This document shows positions 38,551 through 47,823 of a stretch of DNA of 64,000 bases, one piece after another. The notes under the pieces were generated by a model. That model saw only the letters and a program-made list of their open reading frames with translations, ran no database searches and was not told the DNA's origin. The stretch lies in the NCBI GenBank assembly GCA_902621305.1, contig CACNLM010000001.1, forward strand, positions 1 through 64,000. The letters run 5' to 3'. The DNA comes from an uncultured Alphaproteobacteria bacterium. Lineage in GTDB: Bacteria; Pseudomonadota; Alphaproteobacteria; HIMB59; GCA-002718135. The position numbers were made by a program, and so were the translations under genes. How positions within the stretch are numbered: the first letter of the stretch is position 1; every line of letters begins with the position of its first letter.

Positions 38551-39297
38551 ATGTCAGATAACTTAGTACTAGAAGCTAAATCAGTTTCAAAATTTTTTGG
38601 TACTATCACAGCTCTTCAAAATGTAGATCTTCATTTAAATAAAGGCGAGGTTCTTGGTGTTGTCGGCGATAACGGTGCTGGGAAATCAACATTAATGAAA
38701 GTTTTATCAGGATTATATAAGCCAAGTGAAGGTTCACTTTTTTTTGATAAAGAAAAAGTAACTTTAAATAGTCCGAGAGACTCTCAAAATTTGGGCTTAG
38801 AAATGGTTTATCAAGATTTAGCACTAGCTGGGAATCTCCCTATTGGTGATAATATTTTTTTAGGAAGAGAGCCAACAAGAAAAGTTGGTCCCTTTAATTT
38901 TTTGGATCATAAAAAAAGAAAACAATTAACTGAAGAGCATCTTTCAAAACTAAAAATAAACGTAAAGAGTGCTGATCAAAAGGTTGAAGAATTATCAGGT
39001 GGACAAAGACAAGCAGTAGCAATTGCTAGAGCTACAGCATTTAATGCAAAAATTGTATTGATGGATGAACCAACAGCAGCACTTGCTGTTAAAGAAGTTG
39101 GGAAAGTTTTAGATTTAATTTTAAATCTTAAAAAGTTAGGTGTTAGTGTAATAGTAATTAGCCATCGAATGGATGATATTTTTACTGTTTGTGATCGCGT
39201 AATGGCACTTTTTCAAGGAACAAACTTTGCTGAATCAGAATTAAAAAACACTTCAAGAGACGAAGTAATTGGGTGGATCATGGGGAAAAAAGATTAA
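38551..39297 (+). CDS. ABC importer ATPase, ribose-type (CUT2), single domain
   Basis: A 248-residue nucleotide-binding protein with Walker A GDNGAGKSTL, signature LSGGQRQAVAIARA, Walker B IVLMDEPTA and the switch histidine in VISHR. Ribose-type ATPases (RbsA) are usually two fused domains of about 500 residues; this is one domain, as in the FrcA-like branch, so it should act as a homodimer. The stop overlaps the permease ATG (TAATG). Confidence 0.9.
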   Translation: MSDNLVLEAKSVSKFFGTITALQNVDLHLNKGEVLGVVGDNGAGKSTLMKVLSGLYKPSEGSLFFDKEKVTLNSPRDSQNLGLEMVYQDLALAGNLPIGDNIFLGREPTRKVGPFNFLDHKKRKQLTEEHLSKLKINVKSADQKVEELSGGQRQAVAIARATAFNAKIVLMDEPTAALAVKEVGKVLDLILNLKKLGVSVIVISHRMDDIFTVCDRVMALFQGTNFAESELKNTSRDEVIGWIMGKKD

Positions 39298-40304
39298 TGG
39301 ATAAGAATCAAGAATCTTTATTTGTCAGACTTATTCCTTTTTTTGAAAGATATGGAATCTTATTACTTATCCTAATAATGATTGCTGTTTTGCATTTGTT
39401 ACAACCTGATGTGTTTTTATCTTGGAGAAATGTAACAAATATTTTTAAACAAGTGTCTTGGCAGTCTATGTTAGCGCTTGGTGTTTTTATGGTCATAGTT
39501 ACTGCAGGAATAGATTTATCAGTCGGTTCAATTATTATGTTATCATTAATGGGACTTGCTATTGCTTCAAAAGCAGGAATGCCTTGGTACGTTGTCATGT
39601 TAGTTGCGCCAGCAATTGGGTTTTTGTGTGGTATGTTTAATGGTATTGGAATTACCTTACTTCGAATGCCTCACCCATTCATAATGACACTAGGGACGCT
39701 TTATATATTTAGAGGTATTGGAAATCTTATATCCGGAGGTGTTCCAATAACAGGTTTTGCTGAACAAATAAGAGTTATAGGAAATGGTAAAATTAAACTG
39801 GATGTAATTTTTGGAGAAGGCGCAAGAGAGTATATTCCCACAAGTTTAATTTTAATGATTGTAATATTTTTTATCTTTTGGATATTTTTAAATCATACAA
39901 GAATAGGTAAATGGATTTATGCGATTGGTGGCAACCCTGGAGCAGCAAGGGCAGCAGGTATTAACGTAGATCGAATTTTGATCGTTGTTTACACCTTGTG
40001 CGGTTTCTTGGCGGGCATTGGAGGTTTAATTTTAGCTGGAAGAACGAATTCTGCTTACCCAAATGCCGGTTTACAATCTGAGCTAGATGCAATTGCAGCA
40101 GTCATTATAGGTGGAGCCAGCTTTTTTGGGGGCAGAGGAACCGTTTTAGGTGTATTTGCTGGAGTCATGATTATGGGTATACTCCGAAATGGTCTAAATT
40201 TGATGAATGTTAGTGTTTTCTGGCAGCAAGTTCTTATTGGGTCAATTATTATTTTGGCTGTGTATATCGATGTTCTAAGAAGACAACTTGCAACCAGAAC
40301 ATAA
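39297..40304 (+). CDS. ABC importer permease, ribose-type
   Basis: A 335-residue RbsC/FrcC-type permease with about ten hydrophobic segments. It carries the family block VTAGIDLSVGSIIMLS, GGNPGAARAAGINV for ATPase contact and GGASFFGGRGTVLGVFAG. The ORF track starts at 39273, but ATG 39297 (MDKNQESLF) overlaps the ATPase stop as TAATG and is preferred. It forms an importer with the flanking ATPase and the binding protein at 40393. Confidence 0.9.
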   Translation: MDKNQESLFVRLIPFFERYGILLLILIMIAVLHLLQPDVFLSWRNVTNIFKQVSWQSMLALGVFMVIVTAGIDLSVGSIIMLSLMGLAIASKAGMPWYVVMLVAPAIGFLCGMFNGIGITLLRMPHPFIMTLGTLYIFRGIGNLISGGVPITGFAEQIRVIGNGKIKLDVIFGEGAREYIPTSLILMIVIFFIFWIFLNHTRIGKWIYAIGGNPGAARAAGINVDRILIVVYTLCGFLAGIGGLILAGRTNSAYPNAGLQSELDAIAAVIIGGASFFGGRGTVLGVFAGVMIMGILRNGLNLMNVSVFWQQVLIGSIIILAVYIDVLRRQLATRT

Positions 40305-40392
40305 TATCAAAAAATAATCATTTTCAGACAAACAGCCACTTGATTAGATTTTCATTTTTGATTAATGGTTAAAAAAAATTTTAGGAGGAAAA

Positions 40393-41310
40393 ATGAAATT
40401 TCTTATTTCTATAATTACTACTTCTGTATTGTTTTTTTCAGGTAGTCTTTTAGCAGGCTCACATGCAAAAACAATTATGCTAAGTACTAAGGGACCAGGT
40501 GCTGGAAACCCTTTTTGGGCTTCAGTTGAAGCTGGTGCTAAAGATGCTGCTGAAGAATTAGGTGTAAACCTTATTATCCTTTCACCACCACAAGAGAGTG
40601 ATGTTATGGCTCAGGTAGCGCAAATTGAAGACCAAATTGCTAAAGGTGTAGACGGTATAGCGATTGCACCAACTGACCCTAACGCTGTTGCACCAATTCT
40701 TGATGATGCAATGGCTTCAGGTGTTCCAGTTGTATACATTGATACTAATGGAATTAATGAAGGTGTAACTTTCATTGGTACAAACAATATCAATGGCGCT
40801 GCTTTAGCTGCTCAATACATTTGTGATAATGTTCCAAGTGGTTCTGATGTTGCAATCCTTCAAGGAATGATCACGCAAACTACTGGTCAACACAGAGCTG
40901 AAGGATCTCACAAAGGTCTTGAAGCATGTGGTATGAACATTGTTGCTGAACTTCCAGCTAACTGGGATACTGCACAAGGTATGTCAGTAACTGAAGACAT
41001 TTTAACTGGTAACCCAAATCTAAAAGCAATTTTTGCTTCTAATGACAATATGGGTCTAGGGGCTATCCAAGCATTAAAAAATGCTGATATGCTAGATGAT
41101 GTTGTCGTTGTTGGATTTGATGCTAACCCTGATGCTGCTGCAAGTGTAATGGCTGGTGAGATGTCAGCTACTATTGCTCAATTCTCATACAACATGGGAT
41201 ACATGGGTGTAGAAAACGCACTTAAATTAGCTAATGGTGAAAGCATTCCAGATAACATTGATACTGGAACTGTATTAGTTACTAAAGAAAACGCTGCAGA
41301 CTTTATGTAA
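40393..41310 (+). CDS. ABC sugar-binding protein, ribose-type
   Basis: A 305-residue periplasmic protein with a signal peptide (residues 1-22, ending LLAGSHA) and the Peripla_BP_4 fold. Blocks are GPGAGNPFWASVEAGAKDAA, IAKGVDGIAIAPTDPNAV, GVPVVYIDTN and VVVGFDANPDAA. A strong AGGAGG site lies 5 bases before the ATG. Codons end in C (AAC, TTC, TAC) more often than in neighbours, a sign of high expression. A terminator follows. The ligand is unknown, probably a sugar or polyol. Confidence 0.92.
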   Translation: MKFLISIITTSVLFFSGSLLAGSHAKTIMLSTKGPGAGNPFWASVEAGAKDAAEELGVNLIILSPPQESDVMAQVAQIEDQIAKGVDGIAIAPTDPNAVAPILDDAMASGVPVVYIDTNGINEGVTFIGTNNINGAALAAQYICDNVPSGSDVAILQGMITQTTGQHRAEGSHKGLEACGMNIVAELPANWDTAQGMSVTEDILTGNPNLKAIFASNDNMGLGAIQALKNADMLDDVVVVGFDANPDAAASVMAGEMSATIAQFSYNMGYMGVENALKLANGESIPDNIDTGTVLVTKENAADFM

Positions 41311-41330
41311 GTCTTAGCAAAGTTATTTTT

Positions 41331-41363
41331 AAAGGGCCGTAATTTTTTACGGCCTTTTTTTTT
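41331..41363 (+). terminator. Rho-independent terminator after the binding protein
   Basis: The stem GGCCGTAA/TTACGGCC with a four-base T loop is followed by nine T residues, a textbook intrinsic terminator 21 bases after the binding-protein stop. It ends the first ribose-type importer cassette before the Gfo/Idh/MocA gene. Confidence 0.9.
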
Positions 41364-41402
41364 ACTATTCCATTTTTTACAATTGATTTATAGAAACAAG
41401 TT

Positions 41403-42554
41403 ATGAAAAATATTGGTCTAATTGGTTGTGGTAATATTGCAGAGACCTATTTCCGGGCTCAGGAATATTTTAACAATATAAATTTTGTTGCTTGTGCTGA
41501 TATTAATTTAAATGCCGTAAAAAGAACAGCTGATCAATATAATATTATTCCTTTATCAGTTGATGAAATACTTAATGACAAGAATATAGATATTATTCTT
41601 AATCTCACAATTCCTCAAGCGCACTATGAAATATCTAAAAGAGCTCTTGAGTCAAATAAACATGTTTATTGTGAAAAACCAATGAGCGTTAAGTTTGATG
41701 AGGCAAAAGAATTATTAAATTTAGCAAAAAAAAATAGTCTATACATTGGGAATGCACCCGATACTTTTTTAGGAGGAGGAGCGCAACTTACACGAAATTT
41801 AATTGACAACAATGATATTGGACAAGTTCTAACTGGTAATTTTATATTTGCTTTTCCAGGTGTTCAAGATTTTCATCCAAGTCCTGAGTCTTGGTTTCAA
41901 GAAGGAGGAGGACCTGTAATAGACATGGGTCCATATTTTTTCACCACACTTGTTAATCTTCTAGGTCCCGTAAAAAACATAAGAGGAAGAGGAGCTAAAT
42001 TTTCTGATAAAAGAGAATACAAAGCTGGCCCAAAAAAAGGGCAAACTTTTAATGTTGAAATTCCAACTTCTTATATGTTTAATATTGAATTTCAAAATAA
42101 AGCTGTCATTCAAGGGTTCATTTCATTTGATGTTTTAAATCATAAACGTAATCATATGGAGCTTTATGGAACGAAAGGTTCAATAGTAGTGCCAGACCCA
42201 AATATGTTTGGTGGTCCAGTATCCATATCTGGTGAGTTTGGATCTGAATGGAAAGATATAAGTGTGGAAGATAAACCCCTTGGAAAAACAAATATAGTTA
42301 ATCATAGCGGAAGAACTAATGAGGCACCAGAACAAGCAAACTACAGGGGTATTGGTCTTGCTGAAATGATTGATGCCATCGAAAATAATAGAATGCATAG
42401 ATGTAATGGAGAGCTTGCTCTTCACGTCTTAGATGTTATTGAATGTGCGATGATTTCATCAATTTATAAAGTCGAAGTGGAGCTCCGTTCTTCGTGTGTG
42501 AAGCCTGAACCAATGCATGATGATTTTGTTAGACAGATCTTAAAAAAAGTATAA
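41403..42554 (+). CDS. Gfo/Idh/MocA-family oxidoreductase
   Basis: A 383-residue NAD(P)-dependent sugar or cyclitol dehydrogenase. The N-terminal Rossmann domain starts IGLIGCGNIAETYF and includes the catalytic lysine in YCEKPMSV. The C-terminal alpha/beta domain has GGGPVIDMGPYFFTTLVNLLG and ELYGTKGSIVVPDP. It lies between two ribose-type importers. A close paralog begins at 63044 (shared APDTFLG.GA, DPNMFGG). The family includes inositol dehydrogenase, but the substrate is not fixed by sequence. Confidence 0.88.
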   Translation: MKNIGLIGCGNIAETYFRAQEYFNNINFVACADINLNAVKRTADQYNIIPLSVDEILNDKNIDIILNLTIPQAHYEISKRALESNKHVYCEKPMSVKFDEAKELLNLAKKNSLYIGNAPDTFLGGGAQLTRNLIDNNDIGQVLTGNFIFAFPGVQDFHPSPESWFQEGGGPVIDMGPYFFTTLVNLLGPVKNIRGRGAKFSDKREYKAGPKKGQTFNVEIPTSYMFNIEFQNKAVIQGFISFDVLNHKRNHMELYGTKGSIVVPDPNMFGGPVSISGEFGSEWKDISVEDKPLGKTNIVNHSGRTNEAPEQANYRGIGLAEMIDAIENNRMHRCNGELALHVLDVIECAMISSIYKVEVELRSSCVKPEPMHDDFVRQILKKV

Positions 42555-42666
42555 AAAATTTAAATTTTACTGTTCAGTGCGATAATTTTACATTCAAATT
42601 AAGTATATTTCTCCTTGTTTTACATACCTATTCTTGTTAGGGAAATACTATTTATAGGAGGAATGC

Positions 42667-43632
42667 ATGAAAAAAATTGCTTCAATTATTCTTGCTTCTG
42701 TAGCTCTATTTGCTACTTCAGCGAAAGCAGAATACAAATTTAACTTCGTTATGCACAGTGATACGAACAACGCTTTCTGGGCAGCTGTTCACAAAGGTTT
42801 TAAAGATGCTTGTGCACAAATTAATGCTGATTGCCAAATGTTAACTCTTTCAGGTGATGGAGACCAACAAGAGCAATTACAAAACTTAGAATCTTCAATT
42901 GCTCAAGGTGTTGATGGTATCGTAACTACAATTACTAATCCAACTATCTTTGATGCTGCAGTTGATGAAGCATTAGCTGCTGGTATTCCAGTAATTACAG
43001 CTAATACTGATGATCCAGAAGGTGCTGCTGGTAGTAACAGACTAGCATATGTTGGACAAGACTTAGAAGCAGCTGGTTATGAATTAACAGCTAATCTTTC
43101 TGAAATGTTTCCTGATGGAGATATTCACGTTTTAATCGGTGTTGCAGACATGAACCAATCATGGGCATACACTAGAGGAAACGGTATTGCACGTTTCATG
43201 GAAGATTACAAAGCAGCAAACCCTGACAGAAATGTAACATACGAGAAAATCGAGTCAGGTTTAGATCTTTCAACTGTTGGAAACAGAGTTGCTGCTTATG
43301 TACAAGCTAACCCAAATACAACTGCATATCTTGATGTAGGTTTCTGGGAAGCTGGTGCAGCTCAAGCAGTAAGAAACTTAGGTTATGGACCTGGAGAAAT
43401 ACTTCTTGCTGGTTTTGACTTAGTTGACGTAGTTTTCGAAGAAATGGACAAAGGTTATGTTCAACTAACAGTTGACCAACAACCATACTACCAAGGTTAC
43501 ATGTCAGTTCACCAATTATACTTAATGAACAAGTATGGTTTAAGTGCACTAGATATCAACACTGGTAAAGCTATGATTGGTCCTTCTGATGTTGAAACAA
43601 TCAGATCATTCAAAGGAATGTCAGTTAGATAA
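42667..43632 (+). CDS. ABC sugar-binding protein, ribose-type (second system)
   Basis: A 321-residue secreted binding protein. The signal peptide ends near ATSAKAEY, followed by NFVMHSDTNNAFWAAVHKGFKDAC, QGVDGIVTTITNP and GIPVITANTDDP. AGGAGG at 42656-42661 is 5 bases from the ATG. Codon use shows many C-ending codons, unlike the flanking oxidoreductase, suggesting high expression. An intrinsic terminator-like hairpin lies between this gene and the permease. It shares the fold, but little sequence, with the 40393 protein, so the ligand probably differs. Confidence 0.92.
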   Translation: MKKIASIILASVALFATSAKAEYKFNFVMHSDTNNAFWAAVHKGFKDACAQINADCQMLTLSGDGDQQEQLQNLESSIAQGVDGIVTTITNPTIFDAAVDEALAAGIPVITANTDDPEGAAGSNRLAYVGQDLEAAGYELTANLSEMFPDGDIHVLIGVADMNQSWAYTRGNGIARFMEDYKAANPDRNVTYEKIESGLDLSTVGNRVAAYVQANPNTTAYLDVGFWEAGAAQAVRNLGYGPGEILLAGFDLVDVVFEEMDKGYVQLTVDQQPYYQGYMSVHQLYLMNKYGLSALDINTGKAMIGPSDVETIRSFKGMSVR

Positions 43633-43639
43633 ATATCTT

Positions 43640-43674
43640 AACCAGGCTCTTAAAATAGAGCCTGGTTTTCTTTA
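43640..43674 (+). terminator. Terminator/attenuator between binding protein and permease
   Basis: The inverted repeat AACCAGGCTCT/AGAGCCTGGTT with a six-base loop is followed by TTCTTT. It lies 7 bases after the binding-protein stop and 11 bases before the permease ATG. It probably lets a minority of transcripts continue. Confidence 0.85.
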
Positions 43675-43685
43675 ATTATAAAAAT

Positions 43686-44666
43686 ATGAGTAAAAATTTT
43701 AGTCTTAGAAGTTTATTAGTAAGACCAGAAGTAGCGACCTTCTTAATGTTTCTGGCAATAATGATTGGATTTTATATTGCTAATGAAAGATTTTTAGATG
43801 CAAGAAATATAAGAATAGTTATGGGTATCACACCCGAATATATTATTGTTGCTATTGGGATTGCAATATTAATGATCTCAGGTGAATTTGATTTATCTGT
43901 AGGCTCAGTCTTTGCATTAGTCCCTATGACCATTGTACAAATGGTGCATCAAGGTATACCGCCTTGGTTTGCTATTTTTCTAGGATTAATGATTGGTATT
44001 ATAGTTGGTTTCGTTAATGGATTTATTACCTTAAGATTTGGAATCCCTTCTTTCATTGCAACTCTTGGAATGCTTTATATTGCTAGAAGTCTTACAACTG
44101 TAGCTACTGCAGGATTTCCACCACCATTTCCTCATATTTTACCAAATGAGTTATTCGTTTATCAATTTGAATTATTTCGAGCTTCCTTGTACTGGGCTCT
44201 TTTAGTTGCCGTGGTTTTAGGTGTTATGCTTCACCGAAGTAATGTTGGTAACTGGATATATGCAACTGGCGGAGATCAAAATGCAGCATCTTCAATGGGA
44301 ATAAAGACTGGAAATGTTAAAATGTTTTGTTTTATCTTATGTGGTTTCTTAGCTGGCTTTGCTGGAATGATTCAAACATTTAGATTAGAAGCACCACTAC
44401 CATCTCAAGGATACTTATTAGAGCTTGAGTCAATTGCTGCAGCAGTTATTGGCGGTGTCAGTTTATTTGGAGGTATTGGAACAGTTTTTGGTGCCGTCAT
44501 TGGCGCAATACTAATCAGATTTTTGGAAAGTGGAATCATTATGGCTAGAATAGATGCGGAATGGTTCAGAGCAGGTTTAGGCTCTTTAATTATCATAGCC
44601 GTAGTGTTTAATACTTATATAAGTAGAAGAGCAACACGAATTGGTCAAAACAAGGCAGAGGATTAA
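43686..44666 (+). CDS. ABC importer permease, ribose-type (second system)
   Basis: A 326-residue polytopic permease. Family blocks are MISGEFDLSVGSVFALVP, LRFGIPSFIATLGMLYIAR, TGGDQNAASSMGIKTG and GGVSLFGGIGTVFGA. The ATG lies 11 bases after the terminator hairpin, with no clear Shine-Dalgarno sequence. The ATPase starts 2 bases after its stop. The three genes make one importer. Confidence 0.9.
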   Translation: MSKNFSLRSLLVRPEVATFLMFLAIMIGFYIANERFLDARNIRIVMGITPEYIIVAIGIAILMISGEFDLSVGSVFALVPMTIVQMVHQGIPPWFAIFLGLMIGIIVGFVNGFITLRFGIPSFIATLGMLYIARSLTTVATAGFPPPFPHILPNELFVYQFELFRASLYWALLVAVVLGVMLHRSNVGNWIYATGGDQNAASSMGIKTGNVKMFCFILCGFLAGFAGMIQTFRLEAPLPSQGYLLELESIAAAVIGGVSLFGGIGTVFGAVIGAILIRFLESGIIMARIDAEWFRAGLGSLIIIAVVFNTYISRRATRIGQNKAED

Positions 44667-44668
44667 AG

Positions 44669-45406
44669 ATGGAAGATATAATAGTTTGCGAGGGTTTAAA
44701 CAAATACTATTCTGGAGTCCATGCTTTAAAAGATTTAAGCCTAAAGATAAAAAAAGATTCTGTTGTTGGTCTTATTGGCGACAATGGTGCTGGTAAATCA
44801 ACATTAATTAAAATCTTATCTGGTGCACATCAACCTGACTCAGGTCATATATATTTTGAAGGTAATAAGGTTAAATTTAAATCTACAAAGGAAGCAATGA
44901 ACTTAGGCATTGAGACAATTTATCAGTATTCAGCTTTGATCCCTGAAATGTCTATTGCAAGAAATATTTTTATTGGACGTGAACAGACTCAATATAATGT
45001 TGGCTCTTTTGGTTTAATGAAAACTAAAACCATGCAGGATGATGCTATGAAAGCATTAACGGATGTAGAACTACATCTTCGATCTCCAGATACTCCAGTT
45101 AACCAATTATCAGGAGGAGAAAGACAAGGTGTTGTTATTGCAAGAGCAATGTATTTTAAATCAAAAGTTTTAATATTAGATGAACCAACAAACCACTTGT
45201 CCGTAAAAGAAACAAATAAAGTATTAAAGTTTGTTGAAGGATTAAAAAGCCAAGGTGTTACATCAATATTTATTACTCACAACTTAAGTCATGTGTATCC
45301 AATTGCTGATCATTTATGTGTCATGGCTAGAGGTGAAAAAATTGCTGACATGGAAAAAAAAGATACAACAATAGATCATCTAACTGATTTATTAGTAAAT
45401 GGATAA
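44669..45406 (+). CDS. ABC importer ATPase, ribose-type, single domain (second system)
   Basis: A 245-residue ATPase with Walker A GDNGAGKSTL, signature LSGGERQGVVIARA, Walker B VLILDEPTN and ITHNLSH. Like the 38551 protein it is a single-domain version of a normally fused ribose-type ATPase. It completes the second importer. It is followed 14 bases later by a PhyH dioxygenase gene with its own AGGAGG site. Confidence 0.9.
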   Translation: MEDIIVCEGLNKYYSGVHALKDLSLKIKKDSVVGLIGDNGAGKSTLIKILSGAHQPDSGHIYFEGNKVKFKSTKEAMNLGIETIYQYSALIPEMSIARNIFIGREQTQYNVGSFGLMKTKTMQDDAMKALTDVELHLRSPDTPVNQLSGGERQGVVIARAMYFKSKVLILDEPTNHLSVKETNKVLKFVEGLKSQGVTSIFITHNLSHVYPIADHLCVMARGEKIADMEKKDTTIDHLTDLLVNG

Positions 45407-45420
45407 TATTAGGAGGAATT

Positions 45421-46356
45421 ATGATTAGTGATGCGCAAATAAAACAATACAACGAAGAAGGTTATACGATCGTTGAAAATGTTTTTAGTATGGATGATTT
45501 AAATCCAATATTAAATGAATTTGAAGAAATCGTTGACGATTTTGCAGAAAAAGCTTTTCAAGCCGGAAAAATTACAAACAAACATGATGATAAAGATGTT
45601 TTTAAAAGACTAGCTGCTCTCGAAAGAGATTTTAAAGGTTCTTCAGTTTTAATTCATCATAGAGGCGAATTAAAACCAGCCCTCGCTAACCTATGGGGAT
45701 CAAAAAAACTTTTAGATATGGTTGAAAATTGGGTTGGCAAAGATATTTCTGGTCATCCAGTTTGGAATATTAGATCTAAAACACCTCAGACAGCTAGGAT
45801 GACTGTTCCATGGCACCAAGATTCTGCTTATTTAAAAGATGGAGCAGAAAAAACCACTCAGCCTGCTGCGTGGATTCCATTTCTCGATGTAAATAAACAT
45901 AATGGATGCATGCAAGTTGTTCCTGGAGGACATAGACCTGAAAGAGTTTTGAATCATAAATTAGAAAAGAAAGATGGTTCAGTAAAAGATTCTTGGTATT
46001 TATTTATTGAAGACAAAGATATTCCAGAGGAGAAAGTTGTTACTTGTGAAATGAAAGCTGGTTCAGTTTTGTTTTTACATCAATTAGTTCCTCATCGATC
46101 ACTTGAAAATTTATCTGATGATGTAAGATGGAGTGTTGATCTAAGATTTCAAAATCCAAAAGATGAAGCAGGTTTTCATACTGGTTTAGTTGATCCAATC
46201 ATAATGAGAAAATCGGAAGATCCAAGCTATACAGCTGATTGGGATTCTTGGTTTAAAGGTTATGAAGAACAACACACAAAATTTAGAGGAACTTCAAAAA
46301 AAGATCAATTTGACTCCACAGTTGATGGGTCATGGTTAGATCGTTGGGATAATTAA
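45421..46356 (+). CDS. PhyH-family Fe(II)/2-oxoglutarate dioxygenase
   Basis: A 311-residue phytanoyl-CoA-dioxygenase-type enzyme. The metal triad is visible as VPWHQDSAYL (HxD) and the distal histidine in LVPHRSLENLSDDVRWSVDLRF, with the arginine for 2-oxoglutarate. It is cytoplasmic (no signal). AGGAGG at 45411-45416 gives strong translation. In the operon it follows a sugar importer and precedes a desaturase-like gene, so it probably hydroxylates or oxidatively cleaves an imported small molecule. The substrate is unknown. Confidence 0.85.
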   Translation: MISDAQIKQYNEEGYTIVENVFSMDDLNPILNEFEEIVDDFAEKAFQAGKITNKHDDKDVFKRLAALERDFKGSSVLIHHRGELKPALANLWGSKKLLDMVENWVGKDISGHPVWNIRSKTPQTARMTVPWHQDSAYLKDGAEKTTQPAAWIPFLDVNKHNGCMQVVPGGHRPERVLNHKLEKKDGSVKDSWYLFIEDKDIPEEKVVTCEMKAGSVLFLHQLVPHRSLENLSDDVRWSVDLRFQNPKDEAGFHTGLVDPIIMRKSEDPSYTADWDSWFKGYEEQHTKFRGTSKKDQFDSTVDGSWLDRWDN

Positions 46357-46370
46357 TTTAATTATCAAGC

Positions 46371-47354
46371 ATGGAAGTTAATCTCGATGATTGGTACAGA
46401 CCAGAAGTCGATAGAAAAACATTAAAATTCTTGAGTAAGAGAAGAGATCTTCCAGGACTAATACATTTTTTCTTATATTTTTTATCTTTATTTATTTCAG
46501 GATATTTAGCATATGTAACTTTAGGTACTTGGTGGACATATTTATTCTTTTTTATTTATGGCACAATTTATGCGTTTAGTGTAGCGAACTGGCATGAAAC
46601 TGTTCATCGAACTGCCTTTAGGACTCGTTGGATAAATGAATTTTTTTATCATATCAGTTCTTTCATGTGTGACTTTGAAGGTTTTAGATGGCGTTGGAGT
46701 CATACTTTTCATCATTCAAAAACTTTACAAACAGAAGATGATTATGATCACGAAATACAAGTATCAAGACCGATAGAATTATTTGCATTCTTTTTGAATT
46801 TTATACCTCTTACAGATTTATTATACCCACATAAATTAATTAAGTTTGAAGTTCTAAAACATGCTTTTGGAAAATTCACTCCAGTTATTGATATAACAGC
46901 GCCTAAAGAAGAAAAGAAAAAAATTCTTTGGAACTCAAGACTATATGTCTTTATTTGGGTATCAGTAATTGTATATTCTTTTTACATTGGCTCTTTCCTA
47001 CCAATAATTTATATAATTTTACCTACCTATATTGGGAAGCCAATTTGGTTTGCTGTAAATGTGACTCAACACCTAGCTGCTAAAGTTGATACAAAAGATC
47101 ACCGCTTAAGCACTTACTCTGTGAGAATAAATCCAATATTAAGTTTTTTATATTGGCATATGGAATATCATCTAGAACATCATATGTTTCCAATGATTCC
47201 TTCATATAATTTAAAAAAATTACGAAAAGAAATTGATAAAGAATTACCACAACCTTTTACGAGTCTTTTTGATTTTTATAAAAAAGTTTTGCCAGCTGTC
47301 ATAGCTTTAGCAACTGATCAAAATAAATATTATAAAGTGAAGTTAAATAATTAA
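46371..47354 (+). CDS. Fatty-acid-desaturase-family membrane di-iron protein
   Basis: A 327-residue membrane protein with three histidine boxes: HETVH, HTFHHSKT and YHLEHHMFP. About four hydrophobic segments (roughly 40-60, 62-85, 190-215, 217-235) lie between them. The family covers desaturases, hydroxylases and monooxygenases. It lies 14 bases after the PhyH gene, which is unusual company for a lipid enzyme. A role in oxidising the imported compound should be considered alongside lipid desaturation. Confidence 0.82.
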   Translation: MEVNLDDWYRPEVDRKTLKFLSKRRDLPGLIHFFLYFLSLFISGYLAYVTLGTWWTYLFFFIYGTIYAFSVANWHETVHRTAFRTRWINEFFYHISSFMCDFEGFRWRWSHTFHHSKTLQTEDDYDHEIQVSRPIELFAFFLNFIPLTDLLYPHKLIKFEVLKHAFGKFTPVIDITAPKEEKKKILWNSRLYVFIWVSVIVYSFYIGSFLPIIYIILPTYIGKPIWFAVNVTQHLAAKVDTKDHRLSTYSVRINPILSFLYWHMEYHLEHHMFPMIPSYNLKKLRKEIDKELPQPFTSLFDFYKKVLPAVIALATDQNKYYKVKLNN

Positions 47355-47355
47355 T

Positions 47356-47781
47356 CTACCAAGAACCAGAATTTTCCATAGACTTCCATGGTTCTTGTTC
47401 AGGTAAAGATTCTCCTTCTTGTAAGATCTCAATAGAAATTCCATCAGGAGAGCGAACAAAAGCCATATGTCCATCACGAGGTGGTCTATTAATTGTGACG
47501 CCGTTGTTCATTAATTTTTCACATACTTCATAAATATTGTTAACACTGTAAGCTAGATGACCAAAGTTTCTTCCACCAGAATATTTTTCCGGATCCCAAT
47601 TGTAGGTTAATTCAAGAAGACCTGTTCTTTCATCACTATTTTCAGCGGCTAAAAATATTAGGGTGAAACGACCTTTTTCATTGTCAACTCGTCGCACCTC
47701 TTTTAATCCAAGTTTGTTACAGTAAAAATCTAGAGAAGTATCAATGTTCTCAACCCTCACCATTGTGTGTAAATATTTCAT
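47356..47781 (-). CDS. gloA: VOC-family glyoxalase I-like protein
   Basis: A 141-residue vicinal-oxygen-chelate protein. Metal ligands expected for lactoylglutathione lyase are visible: His5 in YLHTMVRV, Glu in GLLELTYN, His in NFGHLAYSV and Glu in SIEILQ. The blocks DTSLDFYCNKLGL and YSGGRNFGHLAY are typical of GloA, which isomerises the methylglyoxal-glutathione adduct. It is a lone minus-strand gene convergent with the desaturase. GloB is at 6138. Breakdown of 6-deoxysugars or of lactaldehyde could raise methylglyoxal, an inference. Confidence 0.87.
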   Translation of the reverse strand: MKYLHTMVRVENIDTSLDFYCNKLGLKEVRRVDNEKGRFTLIFLAAENSDERTGLLELTYNWDPEKYSGGRNFGHLAYSVNNIYEVCEKLMNNGVTINRPPRDGHMAFVRSPDGISIEILQEGESLPEQEPWKSMENSGSW

Positions 47782-47823
47782 AAAAACTAATAAATATTAA
47801 CACAATTTTAAATTTATTTTCAA

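Noticed and set aside
42663-42669. Alternative ATG at 42663 for the binding protein
   Set aside because: It is in another frame and would not give the signal peptide; the ATG at 42667 is correctly spaced from AGGAGG.
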